From: Patiria pectinifera
Lineage: Eukaryota; Echinodermata; Asteroidea; Valvatida; Asterinidae
NCBI GenBank assembly: GCA_029964075.1
Contig: CM057135.1
Coordinates: 11,372,863 to 11,436,862 of the forward strand
Length of the DNA: 64,000 nt
Direction: 5' to 3'
The notes under the pieces were generated by a model, which did no database searches, had not been told where the DNA came from, and worked only from the letters and a program-made list of their open reading frames with translations. Positions 34,379 through 43,359 of this stretch are shown here, in pieces. The translations under genes were made by a program, and so were the position numbers. Every line of letters begins with the position of its first letter. The stretch's first letter is position 1.

Positions 34379-34802
34379 CAGCCGGAAACTCTAGAAAGTA
34401 CTTGGGAAAGGAATACACCGTTAAACATATCGAAGCTCTTGACAGTAAAAAACTCGAAAAGCTGTATCATCTGTACGAAACTAAATTTGGAAATGAAATT
34501 GTTAAAACCGTTGGTAAATACACTTTAAGTCTATTTTCGAGAGTGTTAGCTGTTGTTACACCCGTACAAGTTTTAGGATATAACGTCACTATAGATTCTG
34601 AAGAAGAACTCACCAACGACTTGAGTTCTGATCCTGTTAAAAGCGCACAACAAAACATTTGAAATTTAATAAATCTAATATAGTAAATGGAAGATCAGAA
34701 AGCAGCGACAGCAACGCCTGCAGCTCAACCAGCAGAGACAGAGACGCCCCCACCGATAAAAACAACGACATCACCGACGGTAACGAGAGTGACCAAGACT
34801 AA
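34357..34802 (+). pseudogene. Conserved Polinton protein of unknown function (Polinton A)
   Basis: It contains VVAAGNSRKYLGKEYTVKHI, KLYHLYETKFGNEIV and VTPVQVLGYNVTIDSEEEL. The family recurs in Polintons between the ATPase and the small TM genes. In this layout its C-terminal tail overlaps the next gene (from 34687) in another frame. It is broken. Confidence 0.6.
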
Positions 34803-35070
34803 AAATCCTAAACGAATACAGCAGGGTAAAGCTTTAGCCGAGCACAGTAGACAGATGAAATTAAAATTAGCAAAAATGGACGTAACATCGGTCGATAATA
34901 CGAGCTCACCAGACTACAACTCTTGGGCGATGTGGGGGGCTATAGCGTCTATAATAGGGGTGGGGCTGCTGGTACTAAAAAGTAAGGCAACTGCGCCGGT
35001 AGTACAGCCAGTGCCGGTAGTCACGCACGCCACTACACCCATCGCCCCCAAAACGCTAGACATGGAATAA
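34687..35070 (+). CDS. 127-aa proline-rich membrane protein (Polinton A)
   Basis: MEDQKAATATPAAQPAETET begins a proline/threonine-rich N-terminus. A basic helix follows (QQGKALAEHSRQMKLKLAKM, residues about 43-62), then one membrane segment (MWGAIASIIGVGLLVL, about 84-99), then a valine/proline-rich tail ending KTLDME. The same gene is at 51144-51526 in B. No function is known. The basic helix before the membrane span could bind DNA or a lipid face, which is speculation. Confidence 0.7.
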   Translation: MEDQKAATATPAAQPAETETPPPIKTTTSPTVTRVTKTKNPKRIQQGKALAEHSRQMKLKLAKMDVTSVDNTSSPDYNSWAMWGAIASIIGVGLLVLKSKATAPVVQPVPVVTHATTPIAPKTLDME

Positions 35071-35103
35071 ACCAGCAATTTAAAAATTGCTATATTAAAA
35101 ACG

Positions 35104-35346
35104 ATGAGTAACTTTGACACCAACGGAATAGCAAATACGATTTATCACGGAGCCGTCATATCGGGTCTTTCGATGGGATACGCCATGGTAGGAGCTAAAC
35201 TACTCAAAATGAAAGCGCCGGATTTAAACAAACTAAGCGTAGAAGATATGGGTAAATTGACGGGCATTATAAGTGGAGCTCTGGCCACGCAAAATTGGTT
35301 GGTCACCCAGGGTATACTACCGGGCAGTATAATGAAAACGGCATAA
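35104..35346 (+). CDS. 80-aa small membrane protein (Polinton A)
   Basis: The start follows GCTATATTAAAAACG. The hydrophobic stretch HGAVISGLSMGYAMVGAKLL (residues about 15-34) and a weaker one, LTGIISGALATQNWLV (about 52-67), flank a polar linker. The size and two helices recall holin-like or minor virion membrane proteins, but there is no direct evidence of such a role. Confidence 0.75.
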   Translation: MSNFDTNGIANTIYHGAVISGLSMGYAMVGAKLLKMKAPDLNKLSVEDMGKLTGIISGALATQNWLVTQGILPGSIMKTA

Positions 35347-35368
35347 TTTCAATAGGTTTATTAAATAA

Positions 35369-36628
35369 ATGGCTGAGGGAGGATTTGACTTTGACCCCGT
35401 TGATGATTACGATTACGATGACGATGATGATGTAGCAGAGACCAATTTGGACGACAACTTTGATACTCCTGTACCACCTATCCTCACTACCGACATAGAT
35501 GACGTTTTAGATCAAGGAAAAAGCATGCTCACTAATGGGCGCGTTGATGAGTTTTACGATACTTATAACATATACAATAAACCAATATCTCCGAGACACG
35601 AAAACTTTATTCTCAACACAGAAAGTTTATTTTATGACACTGGTAAAGGCTTACTAAGGTTAACGGATCAAAGAAAACCAGACAGATTCTTGACTCTGAG
35701 GACTATAGAGTTAAATGTAAGAAAGATGCCTTTAAACGGTAGAGATTTTATTAGAAACAAATTAGGTTTTACGCATTACGAACGTAAGACACTCAGTGAC
35801 GATCAAAGCCAACACCTGCAATCGATACAACCCGAGAGTATCCCCATGACAGAACTACCCGGAGTCACCGATGAGGTAATCGAGATTATAGACGATTTAG
35901 AACAAGACACCGGCGCTCAAACAGAAGGATTGAATTACAGAGAACTCCAGGGTTTAGACAAAACTCTTCAGACGTTAAGAGGTAACCTAGAACTTAATTT
36001 ATCGCGTCTCACAGAACTAGACCGAGAGATTGCAGCCACGAGACAAGAACTCGACGAATCTCACAGCGAAGAGGGTCGACGAGAGTTAAATGATAAATTG
36101 AGCGACTTGAACGTTGAAAGATCCGCCAGATTAGAAGCCGCAAAAGCCAACGAACGAGGGCTCAAAATTCAGATCGCTAGAATCAGAGAAACGATTAATA
36201 AAATATTAGGCGACGACACGACTCTGGCGGAAAAGATCAGAACTCTGTTTAGAGAACAAGGTGTGACCGTAGTGAGTATTTTAGCCGCTTTGAGTTTAGC
36301 CATCAGCACGATAGTGAGTAGCATCGTCGCTAGCGTGAGAGGTGCGGGTGCCCCACCCGCGCCATCGCCAACACCTGCACCAACACCAACACCAGCACCA
36401 AAAGGCGGTATCAAAGAGTGGATTTCAAAACAACTCGCTAATTTTGCATCTGCTCTTCAAAAACTCGGAGTGAGCGCGTTGGGTGCTCTGCCGGGTATCA
36501 TAGGCAGCGTACTCAGTTGGATATTTAACGCGCTGAGTAAGTCCGTATCGTGGTTGGCCGAACACGTGTGGGCTTTGTTTTTGGGTGTGGGAGCCTTGGT
36601 GTTTGCGTACCTGCAAAAACGATGGTAG
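35369..36628 (+). CDS. 419-aa acidic, coiled-coil and membrane-tail protein (Polinton A)
   Basis: The N-terminal 35 residues are rich in aspartate. Residues about 175-300 form a long charged coiled coil (TLRGNLELNLSRLTELDREI, RSARLEAAKANERGLKIQIA). A membrane segment, VVSILAALSLAISTIVSSIV, lies at about 309-328. A proline/threonine linker and a glycine/tryptophan-rich amphipathic tail (ALPGIIGSVLSWIFNALSKS) follow. The frame looks whole. The tail resembles membrane-active peptides, so a role in entry or particle assembly is possible by analogy with adenovirus minor proteins, but this is inference only. Confidence 0.8.
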   Translation: MAEGGFDFDPVDDYDYDDDDDVAETNLDDNFDTPVPPILTTDIDDVLDQGKSMLTNGRVDEFYDTYNIYNKPISPRHENFILNTESLFYDTGKGLLRLTDQRKPDRFLTLRTIELNVRKMPLNGRDFIRNKLGFTHYERKTLSDDQSQHLQSIQPESIPMTELPGVTDEVIEIIDDLEQDTGAQTEGLNYRELQGLDKTLQTLRGNLELNLSRLTELDREIAATRQELDESHSEEGRRELNDKLSDLNVERSARLEAAKANERGLKIQIARIRETINKILGDDTTLAEKIRTLFREQGVTVVSILAALSLAISTIVSSIVASVRGAGAPPAPSPTPAPTPTPAPKGGIKEWISKQLANFASALQKLGVSALGALPGIIGSVLSWIFNALSKSVSWLAEHVWALFLGVGALVFAYLQKRW

Positions 36629-36652
36629 TAATAGTTGTAATCAAGTTCAAAC

Positions 36653-36701
36653 AAAAAAATAAAAGCCTTACCAGCGCAAAGTTGGTAAGGCTTATTTTTT
36701 T
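36653..36701. terminator. Hairpin between convergent genes (Polinton A)
   Basis: AAGCCTTACCA (36663-36673) pairs with TGGTAAGGCTT (36683-36693). A run of A/T lies on both sides (CAAAAAAATAAAA before, ATTTTTTTG after). The stem is identical to those in copy 1 and B, while the loop varies by one base. Confidence 0.6.
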
Positions 36702-36719
36702 GTGTGATTAGAGTGTGAC

Positions 36720-37880
36720 TTATCGCATTGCCTCATAAGCTAAAATACCCATGCCAACGATAGCTAATATTCCTACCGTCAACGATAATTTTTCGTCTTG
36801 GCGAGTTTGTAGTTTCGTGGGCTCCTTTGTTAAAACTGTAGGTGCTGGTGTTGGTGAGGGTGTTGGTGCTGGTGTTGGTGAGGGTGCTGGTGTAGGTGCA
36901 GGTGTTGGTGATACAACATCGTTCTTCATAGGCTCTGGGGGTGTTGGTGGCGCGACGTCATCGGTGTCATCAAAAGAGTCGTCCGGTTGAGGTTGTGAGT
37001 TTAAATCTGGCACCAAACCAGTGTTCATACTCTGGGTAGCGATTTAAAGATTGTTGTTATAGCCGTCGTGCGTTCCAACCCTCAAGTTCATATCCGATGG
37101 AATTAAATACAACGCCGGTTTCACGACAAAATTTAAAGGCGTTCTGGCATACTGCAAAGAGTCTTGAAATTGATCGATACTCGTTTCCATGTCGTCTGCA
37201 TTGATGATATCTTCAACGATAACGTTAAATTGTCTCTGACCGTCTAATCCGGTGCCCGGTGATAATACGCTCGTTTTTGTTTGAGCCTGCGCACCGAGTA
37301 AAGCGTACACGTAAGATCTAATTGATTCGTTGATCTTTATGATTCCCGCGGAGGTAAACGAACTCTTGGCGGGTATAAAATCTAACCAAGCCTTTTGTAC
37401 CGATTCGTTTTGTTCGATGTAAATAACCGTCCAAGGAACGTAACTGCTTCCACTCTTTTTAGGACTGTCTAGACCGTGGTAGCCGCCGTAAAGAACGTTG
37501 GGTTTGTTGGGTAGTGCTTTATCATATTCACCAACCGCCACAAACTTGCCTTTATTAAAGATATATGAGGTACCTAAACCGTTAGATTGTGTGTCTCTCG
37601 TCTGTTTAAAAGACTTGTTTTGATCTATGCCAAACAACATACAGATATCGGTAAATGCTCTGTGATTATAACTGTTGTCTAGAGCGTTAAATGCGTCATC
37701 TCCCGGTAAAGGAGAGGCAATGTCGTACAGGATCTTTCTAACCGTAAAATATAAATGAAAGTTAAAGATGGCCCAAACGTAACGGTTGCTCGAGTTTAAA
37801 AGATCAAATCTAACACCGCAGCCCGTAGTAGCGCAGTAAATCGCAAAATTTAACTGATTTTGATAAAACGACATGGGGTG
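36720..37880 (-). pseudogene. Conserved Polinton structural-type protein (about 450-aa family), Polinton A
   Basis: It has FAIYCATTGCGVRFDLLN, YALLGAQAQTKTSVLSPG, QRQFNVIVEDIINADD and a C-terminal P/T-rich linker before the membrane segment LTVGILAIVGMGILAYEAM. It converges on the 419-aa gene across the hairpin. This copy is incomplete and broken; B holds a longer version. Confidence 0.7.
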
Positions 37881-38290
37881 TGATTTCCAACGATCTACAT
37901 CCTAATGAGCAGACGTTTAAATTAGAAGACGTCGTAGATAATTTAAACGGTCAAAAATCTATACGCGTAAAAAAGGTGTTGTTTAACGCCGGATATTTTA
38001 ATATTTCCAACGCCACGGAGATTGATTGGTTTACGCAAATAGATGGGAGACCCGCGTTTACCACAGATAAACCTCCCCTCATACCCGAGGAGTTTCTTTC
38101 AGATGTACACATAACAACGCCGGATAGAGATTTTATAGAGCGATTGTTACCCGATATACCATACCACTATTTATTTAAAGATGAAAATGTTTTACAAAAA
38201 ACTATAAACGATCTTATAAAAGCGTACAAAGACGATAGACTAGAATCCGTTTTAGAATCAAACAAAAGAAAAAAGAGTTATTATAGCTGA
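37880..38290 (+). CDS. 136-aa Polinton protein of unknown function (Polinton A)
   Basis: EQTFKLEDVVDNLNGQKSIR and ATEIDWFTQIDGRPAFTT are the most conserved parts. The C-terminus is lysine/arginine-rich (LESNKRKKSYYS). It lies 10 bases before the penton-like gene and is probably co-expressed with it. The B version starts MHSFHLFQ at 48046. The function is unknown. Confidence 0.65.
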   Translation: MISNDLHPNEQTFKLEDVVDNLNGQKSIRVKKVLFNAGYFNISNATEIDWFTQIDGRPAFTTDKPPLIPEEFLSDVHITTPDRDFIERLLPDIPYHYLFKDENVLQKTINDLIKAYKDDRLESVLESNKRKKSYYS

Positions 38291-38300
38291 ACGGCGAGGG

Positions 38301-39062
38301 TTGATTTTAGCCGCCATGAATTCAGAAATACCAAAAACTGAATTAGAACTTAATACGCTTCAATCTTTAGTAAGAATATTATTTGTTAGAGAAAGAAAAA
38401 TCTTTGAAGGTGAAGAATTGGCTTTAAAGTTTATTGAAGGAGAAATGGGTGCGAGCGAGTTGAGCGAGTTGAGAGATAGTAGAGAAGCAGGGGTGATTAT
38501 AAGAGGAAGTCTTATCGTGACGGGTGATGATTTCGATTTTATTCCTCCGAGTCATTTAGAGCCGTTGCCACTCGGAGTCACCGGTTCGGTCATCATACCG
38601 CCGGGGTGGTACGACGTCGATTGGCTCTATTTTATTTTAAATTCTATACCCGGGGTAAGTTTTCAAATATTTAGAGAATCTAAAAAGGTGACGTTGGTGA
38701 TAACCGACGTAAATCTCAAATTGCGTTTAAACAGAGAAGTATCTCGATTACTCAATTTACCCAAAGGAAGACTGGTACCCAAAGTGGTGTTCACGGGATA
38801 TTACGACGTTAATCCGTTTAAATTTTTGTTTATTCGCTGCCCGCAATTAAGTACGAGTGAAAACTTTTTTAATGGTCGTCCTTCGGACATCTTAAAAATC
38901 GTACCCGTGGCTACGCGCGAACCCCAGCCTGATAGAGTCGAGGATTTCAAAAAACTTAAAAACGGTATAATCGACAAACTGACATTTTCTATCAGCGGTG
39001 AAAAAGGACAGGTATTCAACAATAAGGGTGAGGGTATCATTATCGAGTTGGAGATCTTTTAA
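38301..39062 (+). CDS. Penton-like minor capsid protein (Polinton A), 253 aa
   Basis: The C-terminal two thirds look like a single jelly-roll of the Polinton minor capsid type. VTGSVIIPPGWYDVDWLYFI opens the domain, FLFIRCPQLSTSENFFNGRP is the signature near residue 180, and FSISGEKGQVFNNKGEGI with LEIF end it. The N-terminus is helical and charged. A penton or vertex role follows from family and position. The frame is whole, and it differs from B at only about one residue. Confidence 0.75.
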   Translation: MILAAMNSEIPKTELELNTLQSLVRILFVRERKIFEGEELALKFIEGEMGASELSELRDSREAGVIIRGSLIVTGDDFDFIPPSHLEPLPLGVTGSVIIPPGWYDVDWLYFILNSIPGVSFQIFRESKKVTLVITDVNLKLRLNREVSRLLNLPKGRLVPKVVFTGYYDVNPFKFLFIRCPQLSTSENFFNGRPSDILKIVPVATREPQPDRVEDFKKLKNGIIDKLTFSISGEKGQVFNNKGEGIIIELEIF

Positions 39063-39088
39063 TTTTAAAATCTTTTTATATTAAAAAC

Positions 39089-39660
39089 ATGAGTGTAGAT
39101 GGTAAGGCGTTATACCCCGATATTTCTGGAGATGTACTCCGATTAAATAGTAACGAAGAAACAAAAGTGTACAGACTTAAAAAGATTGAAGAGATTCGAT
39201 CTTCAATCTTGAAAGAGAGAGACCACCGTGAGCGCACTTATAAAAAAATAGAGAATGATCGACACTATTAATTACGTAGAGATAGGATTAGAAGGATTGG
39301 GGGCTATAGCGGGGACTGTCAGTATTCCCGCTCTCTTGGGTGTTATATCAGCCCCCGTTGGATTGGTGCTAGAAGGAACGTTTATAGGCGCTTTTGGTGT
39401 AGATATTCTGCTTAGAATCGCGTCTAGGCGATTATCCGCCAAGCTGAAAAAGCACGACCAGATTAAAATATTAGCAGACTCCAAACTTAACACGATTGAA
39501 GAATACGTGTCTCAAGCCATCAACGACGGAGATATATCGTACGAAGAGTTCTTATTGATTACGAGAGAGCTCGCAAAATTTAACGAGCTTAAGCAAAAAA
39601 TTAGAACAAAGACCAGCACAAAGCTTCAAAAAATTAAAAACGATACAGACTTTTAAAAAG
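39089..39660 (+). pseudogene. 192-aa conserved Polinton membrane protein (Polinton A)
   Basis: It begins after TTTTTATATTAAAAAC. It has a charged N-terminal helix (VYRLKKIEEIRSSILKERDH), a glycine/alanine-rich membrane region and the conserved KHDQIKILADSKLNTIEEYV stretch. It is broken in this copy. Confidence 0.75.
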
Positions 39661-39771
39661 AAGTTAAAAAACGGGTAGACGAACGGCTGGCAAAAGAAAA
39701 AAAATCTCTTATCGAAAAACTTACAAGTTCAAATTCTCAGTAAATAAACATAATGAAAGCGATCCGCCGAG

Positions 39772-40245
39772 TTATACCTCTATTTTACCTCTTAGGGCAA
39801 CACCCTCGGCCCCGCCTTTATTGTAGTGGTCGTCGTATCTTTTTAGTGCCTTATTAAATTGATTTTGAGTCACTTTAAATAAATCTCTAACTCGTTCTTT
39901 GTTCCATCCAACGACGTGATGGTAACATGCCGCTATTAACGACCGTTTTACGCATCCGTTTCCCCTCAATGTTTTGTAATTAACGAGCTCGTTATATTTA
40001 TTGATTGTTTCTTGGACATCTTCTGAGACTTGCTCTGGACAGACAGAAAAAATAAGTTTCTCCACAGTTTTTTTTTTGTTTCTTTTTAAAGTTGACCAAT
40101 TGATACGATCTTCTTGCGCATTTTCTGCCGAAAAATCAAAGTAACGTGAAACTATTTCACCGCACGTTTCACAAATTAAACCATTCTCGGTGATTATATG
40201 ATGATCGCACTTATCCCCAAGTTGCGGCGCCTCAAAGTATTCCAT
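39772..40245 (-). CDS. TFIIB-like transcription factor (Polinton A), 157 aa
   Basis: Residues about 10-32 form a zinc ribbon: CDHH, then CETCGEIV eight residues later (C-x2-H / C-x2-C). Residues about 85-150 resemble one cyclin-box repeat of TFIIB: INKYNELVNYKTLRGNG, then VKRSLIAACYHHVVGWNKER and VRDLFKVTQNQFNKALKRY. Cellular TFIIB has two such repeats and is about 300 aa, so this is a compact form. TFIIB recruits RNA polymerase to promoters. The frame looks whole. It points at the 192-aa gene. Confidence 0.7.
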   Translation of the reverse strand: MEYFEAPQLGDKCDHHIITENGLICETCGEIVSRYFDFSAENAQEDRINWSTLKRNKKKTVEKLIFSVCPEQVSEDVQETINKYNELVNYKTLRGNGCVKRSLIAACYHHVVGWNKERVRDLFKVTQNQFNKALKRYDDHYNKGGAEGVALRGKIEV

Positions 40246-40252
40246 CTATTTA

Positions 40253-40670
40253 ATAAACTTTAAATAAAAATGATTGCAATTTTAAATAAAGAATTAAATA
40301 TCGCCCTCTCTTGTTTTTTATTGAACAGCACCTTTCTTTATATAATTGAAATCAGATCTCTTAGCGCTTATAAATAGTGCCCTCTGTTTTTTTATCGATA
40401 CATTAACCCCTTATCATAAAAATTAAATGCCGCCCTCTGTTTATAATCCCTCACCACCAATGAATGGCGCCCTCTGTTGATTTCTTTGATTATAATTGCA
40501 CTTGGACTCGATAAATCGATCATTTATTATACCGCCCTCTGTTTATATTATTTTGATATCCGTTACCACACAAAAATAGCGCCCTCTATTGATTTTGTAT
40601 TATAATTGAACTTGGACTCGATAAAACGATCATTCATACGTTCTCTTTATTTGATATTCATATATTATAA
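40253..40670. repeat. AT-rich spacer with six copies of a GCCCTCTGTTT-like motif
   Basis: GCGCCCTCTGTTTAT-like words occur near 40302, 40377, 40431, 40467, 40533 and 40579. A longer word, ACTTGGACTCGATAAA, occurs near 40500 and 40613. The same GCGCCCTCT word appears beyond the TFIIB-like gene in copy 1 and B. No gene is seen. Confidence 0.6.
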
Positions 40671-40674
40671 TTTA

Positions 40675-42344
40675 TACAGTAAAAAGCCACTCTGAGTGGC
40701 TTTTTCGTTGTCATTTAAATTAGCTCATTTAAATAGCTTTTATTACATCTTAATATATACAGTAAAAAGCCACTCTGAGTGGCTTTTTTGTTGTTATTCA
40801 AATTAGCTCATTTAAATAGCTTTTCATACATCTTAATATATACAGTAAAAAGCCACTCCGAGTGGCTTTTTTGTTGTTATTCAAATCAGCTCATTTAAAT
40901 AGCTTTTCTGACATCTTAAAATATACAGTAAAAAGCCACTCCGAGTGGCTTTTTCGTTGTCATTCAAATAAGCTCATTTAAATTGCTTTTCATACATCTT
41001 AATATATACAGTAAAAAGCCACTCTGAGTGGCTTTTTCGTTGTCATTCAAATTAGCTCATTTAAATAGCTTTTCATACATGTTAATAAATTCTCCATCAA
41101 TAATCTGGTTAATAAGGCCTCCAAGGTTGCAGGTTTATATCGTAAGAGTGTTGGTTACGATTTAGCTCCTAAATTATTGTTAAAGGTTTTCGACATTTTG
41201 TTTAAACCTATTATTTCTTATGGTTCTGAAATTATATGGAAAGGAGCTTGTAGGCGAGCTGAGGTTTTTCAATTGAAATGGTTTAAATTTGTTTTAAACG
41301 TTAACAGACGAACTTCGAATGATGCTGTGTTAGCAGAAGTAGGTCGATTCCCCTTATATATTGAGCACAGTGTTAATACTCTTAGATATTGGTTTCACTT
41401 GTCTGAAAAACCTGAGAGTTCTATTCTATACAATGCGTTTTGTGAAGACTCAGCGTTAGGAATTCGCCGTAAAACCTCGCTCTCTTTAAGGTTACGTAAG
41501 TGTTTTGACACACTTCATTGGAATGTTCCAATAACAAGTACTTGCGGTAGTAATAAAAAGTCTGTATTGAGTACTCTTACTAATCTTATGCAAGACAGCT
41601 ATATTAAACAGTGGAACGACAGACTGCATTGTGACCTTAGAAAACATAGTAACCAGAAAAACAAACTTCGTACTTACCGTATGTTTAAACAATTATACGA
41701 GTTTGAGCCATATTTATGCTACTTATTGGATTCTGGTTATAGATCTTGTTTTTCTCAATTTAGATGTTCATCTCACAAGTTAATGATTGAAGTTAAACAC
41801 TGGTTTAGCTCTACATGAAAGGTTATGTCCACATTGTCTACTTGATGTTGAAACAGAAATGCATTTTCTTTTAGAATGTCCATTATATAATGATCTTCGA
41901 ACTAACTTTCTTACTGACATCTGTAAAATGGAGCCTGGCTTTAATGGTTTAACAAAAAATGATAAATTCATTTTTATGATGTCGTCGGCAGATAAACAAA
42001 TTATTATATGTGTGGCTAAGTTTATTTTCCAATGTACAAAACTTAAAGAGAGGCAAAGCATGACGTAACTTTAAAGCATATTCTTTGTTAACCCACCTGC
42101 CAAATAATTCAATGTTTAATTTCACTGCTGTAACCCTTCCCCAGGGTCATGGGGTTTGTTCCTATTTGTGGAATAAAACATAACATAACAAATATACAGT
42201 AAAAAGCCACTCTGAGTGGCTTTTTCGTTGTCATTCAAATTAGCTCATTTAAATAGCTTTTCATACATCTTAATATATACAGTAAAAAGCCACTGAGTGG
42301 CTTTTTCGTTGTCATTCAAATTAGCTCATTTAAATAGCTTTTCG
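40675..42344. repeat. Tandem array of seven hairpin units, about 83 bp each, split by a LINE
   Basis: Each unit holds AAAAAGCCACTC-TGA-GAGTGGCTTTTT-type sequence, a near-perfect hairpin with an A run before and a T run after, then about 55 bp of AT-rich spacer (TTAGCTCATTTAAATAGC). Units start near 40680, 40763, 40847, 40930, 41012, 42199 and 42281. The LINE interrupts the array between units five and six. Copies 1 and B lack it. Confidence 0.9.
41089..42190 (+). mobile_element. 5'-truncated LINE (3' end of a non-LTR retrotransposon)
   Basis: This is the last third of a LINE ORF2. From about 41093 it reads KFSINNLVNKASKVAGLYRK, then KPIISYGSEIIWKGACRRAE and LKWFKFVLNVNRRT. The C-terminal cysteine-histidine block is CPHCLLDVETEMHFLLECPL near 41829-41890. 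Two frames overlap near 41787-41818, so there is a frameshift between the main part and the C-terminal block, and the copy is inactive. The frame ends at 42068 and a 3' UTR of about 120 bases ends in AATAAAACATAACATAACA. AATA at both edges may be a short target duplication. The clade is uncertain (CR1/Jockey-like is a guess). Confidence 0.75.
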
Positions 42345-43164
42345 GTTTGTCATATATCAAAAGGTTTTTGCATTCTTTAACTGAGTCATATCTCCTTTTT
42401 TGACCACGATCCATTCACCCACCGTGTTGACCATGCTGTTTGCCAATGTGAAGAAATCTTGCCTGTATGTAACATCTACAACACCAGATGGACAGTTCAT
42501 CTGAAAAAAGGAGAAATAGGCCTTTATAAGTAAATTTTGTTACACACAAAACATACAGTAATAATAATTTGGGGGCTAATCATCCTTACTCGCATCTGAC
42601 ATGCTGAATTGCGAAAGACGCGACTACAACGTGTTCGGGCCGCTGACAAGTAAAGGCGCCTATGGTTGCCACCTTTACGCACAAGTCACCCTGACATATT
42701 GGGCACCTGATGTATAAAAAATACACGTTATAAGCGTATTATAATTACCTTTGAATGTTGGTCTGTTGGTAGTTTAGCTGCCCCGTATTTGGAAATGAAG
42801 CTATACAGTGTACAGTGCTGTCGAGGCTTGATAATTCTGCAATTGTGCCGATATGACTAGATCCCACTGAACTCTGCCTTATATAAAATATAGTCAATCC
42901 GACTGGCTTATATAGGAACTAAAAATAGCAACCATTGTTTGCTTCTGACGTATGCGATGAGTCATATCCTGGCTGCCCCGCTAACAAAAGCAATTCATCA
43001 CGGCCCATTGAATTTCAATAGGTGTTTACCCAAACTACAAGTGCAATGTCATTCTGAGTCACTTCATATTTTGCAAGTCAGGGTTGAAGTAGACTTGTAT
43101 GAGTGGTATTTAACACAAGATTTAAAAATAAAAAATATATCTTAAAAAGTTAAGAGACAAAAGC
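42345..43164 (-). other. Terminal accessory region of Polinton A with splice-like signals
   Basis: Reading leftward from the TIR, a TATA-like TTATATAAGGC lies near 42880 and a leader-like segment with GCCCCGTA and CAGCTAAACTACCAACAGA is followed by a GTAATT donor at 42748. Two exon-like open segments follow: 42590-42706, whose frame includes CPICQGDLCVKV, is bounded by a TACATCAG acceptor and a GTAAGG donor. About 42355-42500 includes GEWIVVKKGDMTQLKNAKTF and lies after a TTTTTTCAG acceptor. I do not recognise the protein family. The leader matches copies 1 and B; the segments beyond it do not. Confidence 0.4.
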
Positions 43165-43359
43165 AAGACTGAGAGAGATCTTCAATACAAAAAATAATGG
43201 GCCCCGGTTTTGGCCGATTCCGAGACTGAGATATTGGGAGGGGAGAGATATATTTGGGAGATTGAGAGGGGCGGGGCTGGGGGTGGAGGGGATGGGCGGG
43301 GCTAGGAGGTGGGGGGCAAAAAATGGGATTTGTCGCCGTACCCTCCCCTTCCTTCTACT
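43165..43359 (-). repeat. Right terminal inverted repeat of Polinton A
   Basis: Read in reverse complement it starts AGTAGAAGGAAGGGGAGGG and contains TACGGCGACAAATCCCATT and CTCAGTCTCGGAATCGGCC. The GC-rich middle differs clearly from A's left repeat and from both repeats of B, so it is a diverged subtype. Confidence 0.8.

Larger units (their letters stand above)
26573..43359 (+). mobile_element. Polinton A: long copy with both terminal inverted repeats
   Basis: It starts AGTAGAAGG and ends with the reverse complement (...CTTCTACT), the AGT...ACT ends expected of Polintons. It holds the full gene series from polymerase to TFIIB-like protein. The six bases outside the two ends (ATCAGT and GCTAGA) do not match, so no target duplication is seen. 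It has roughly six to eight breaks and is nearly identical to B in the core. Length is 16.8 kb including a 1.1-kb LINE insertion. Confidence 0.9.

Noticed and set aside
36751-36990. Forward frame rich in glycine and valine
   Set aside because: It is the complement of the proline/threonine-rich linker of the reverse-strand structural-type gene.
40675-42344. CRISPR array
   Set aside because: Units are about 83 bp with conserved spacers as well as repeats, in an animal mobile element, with no associated genes. It is an ordinary tandem repeat.
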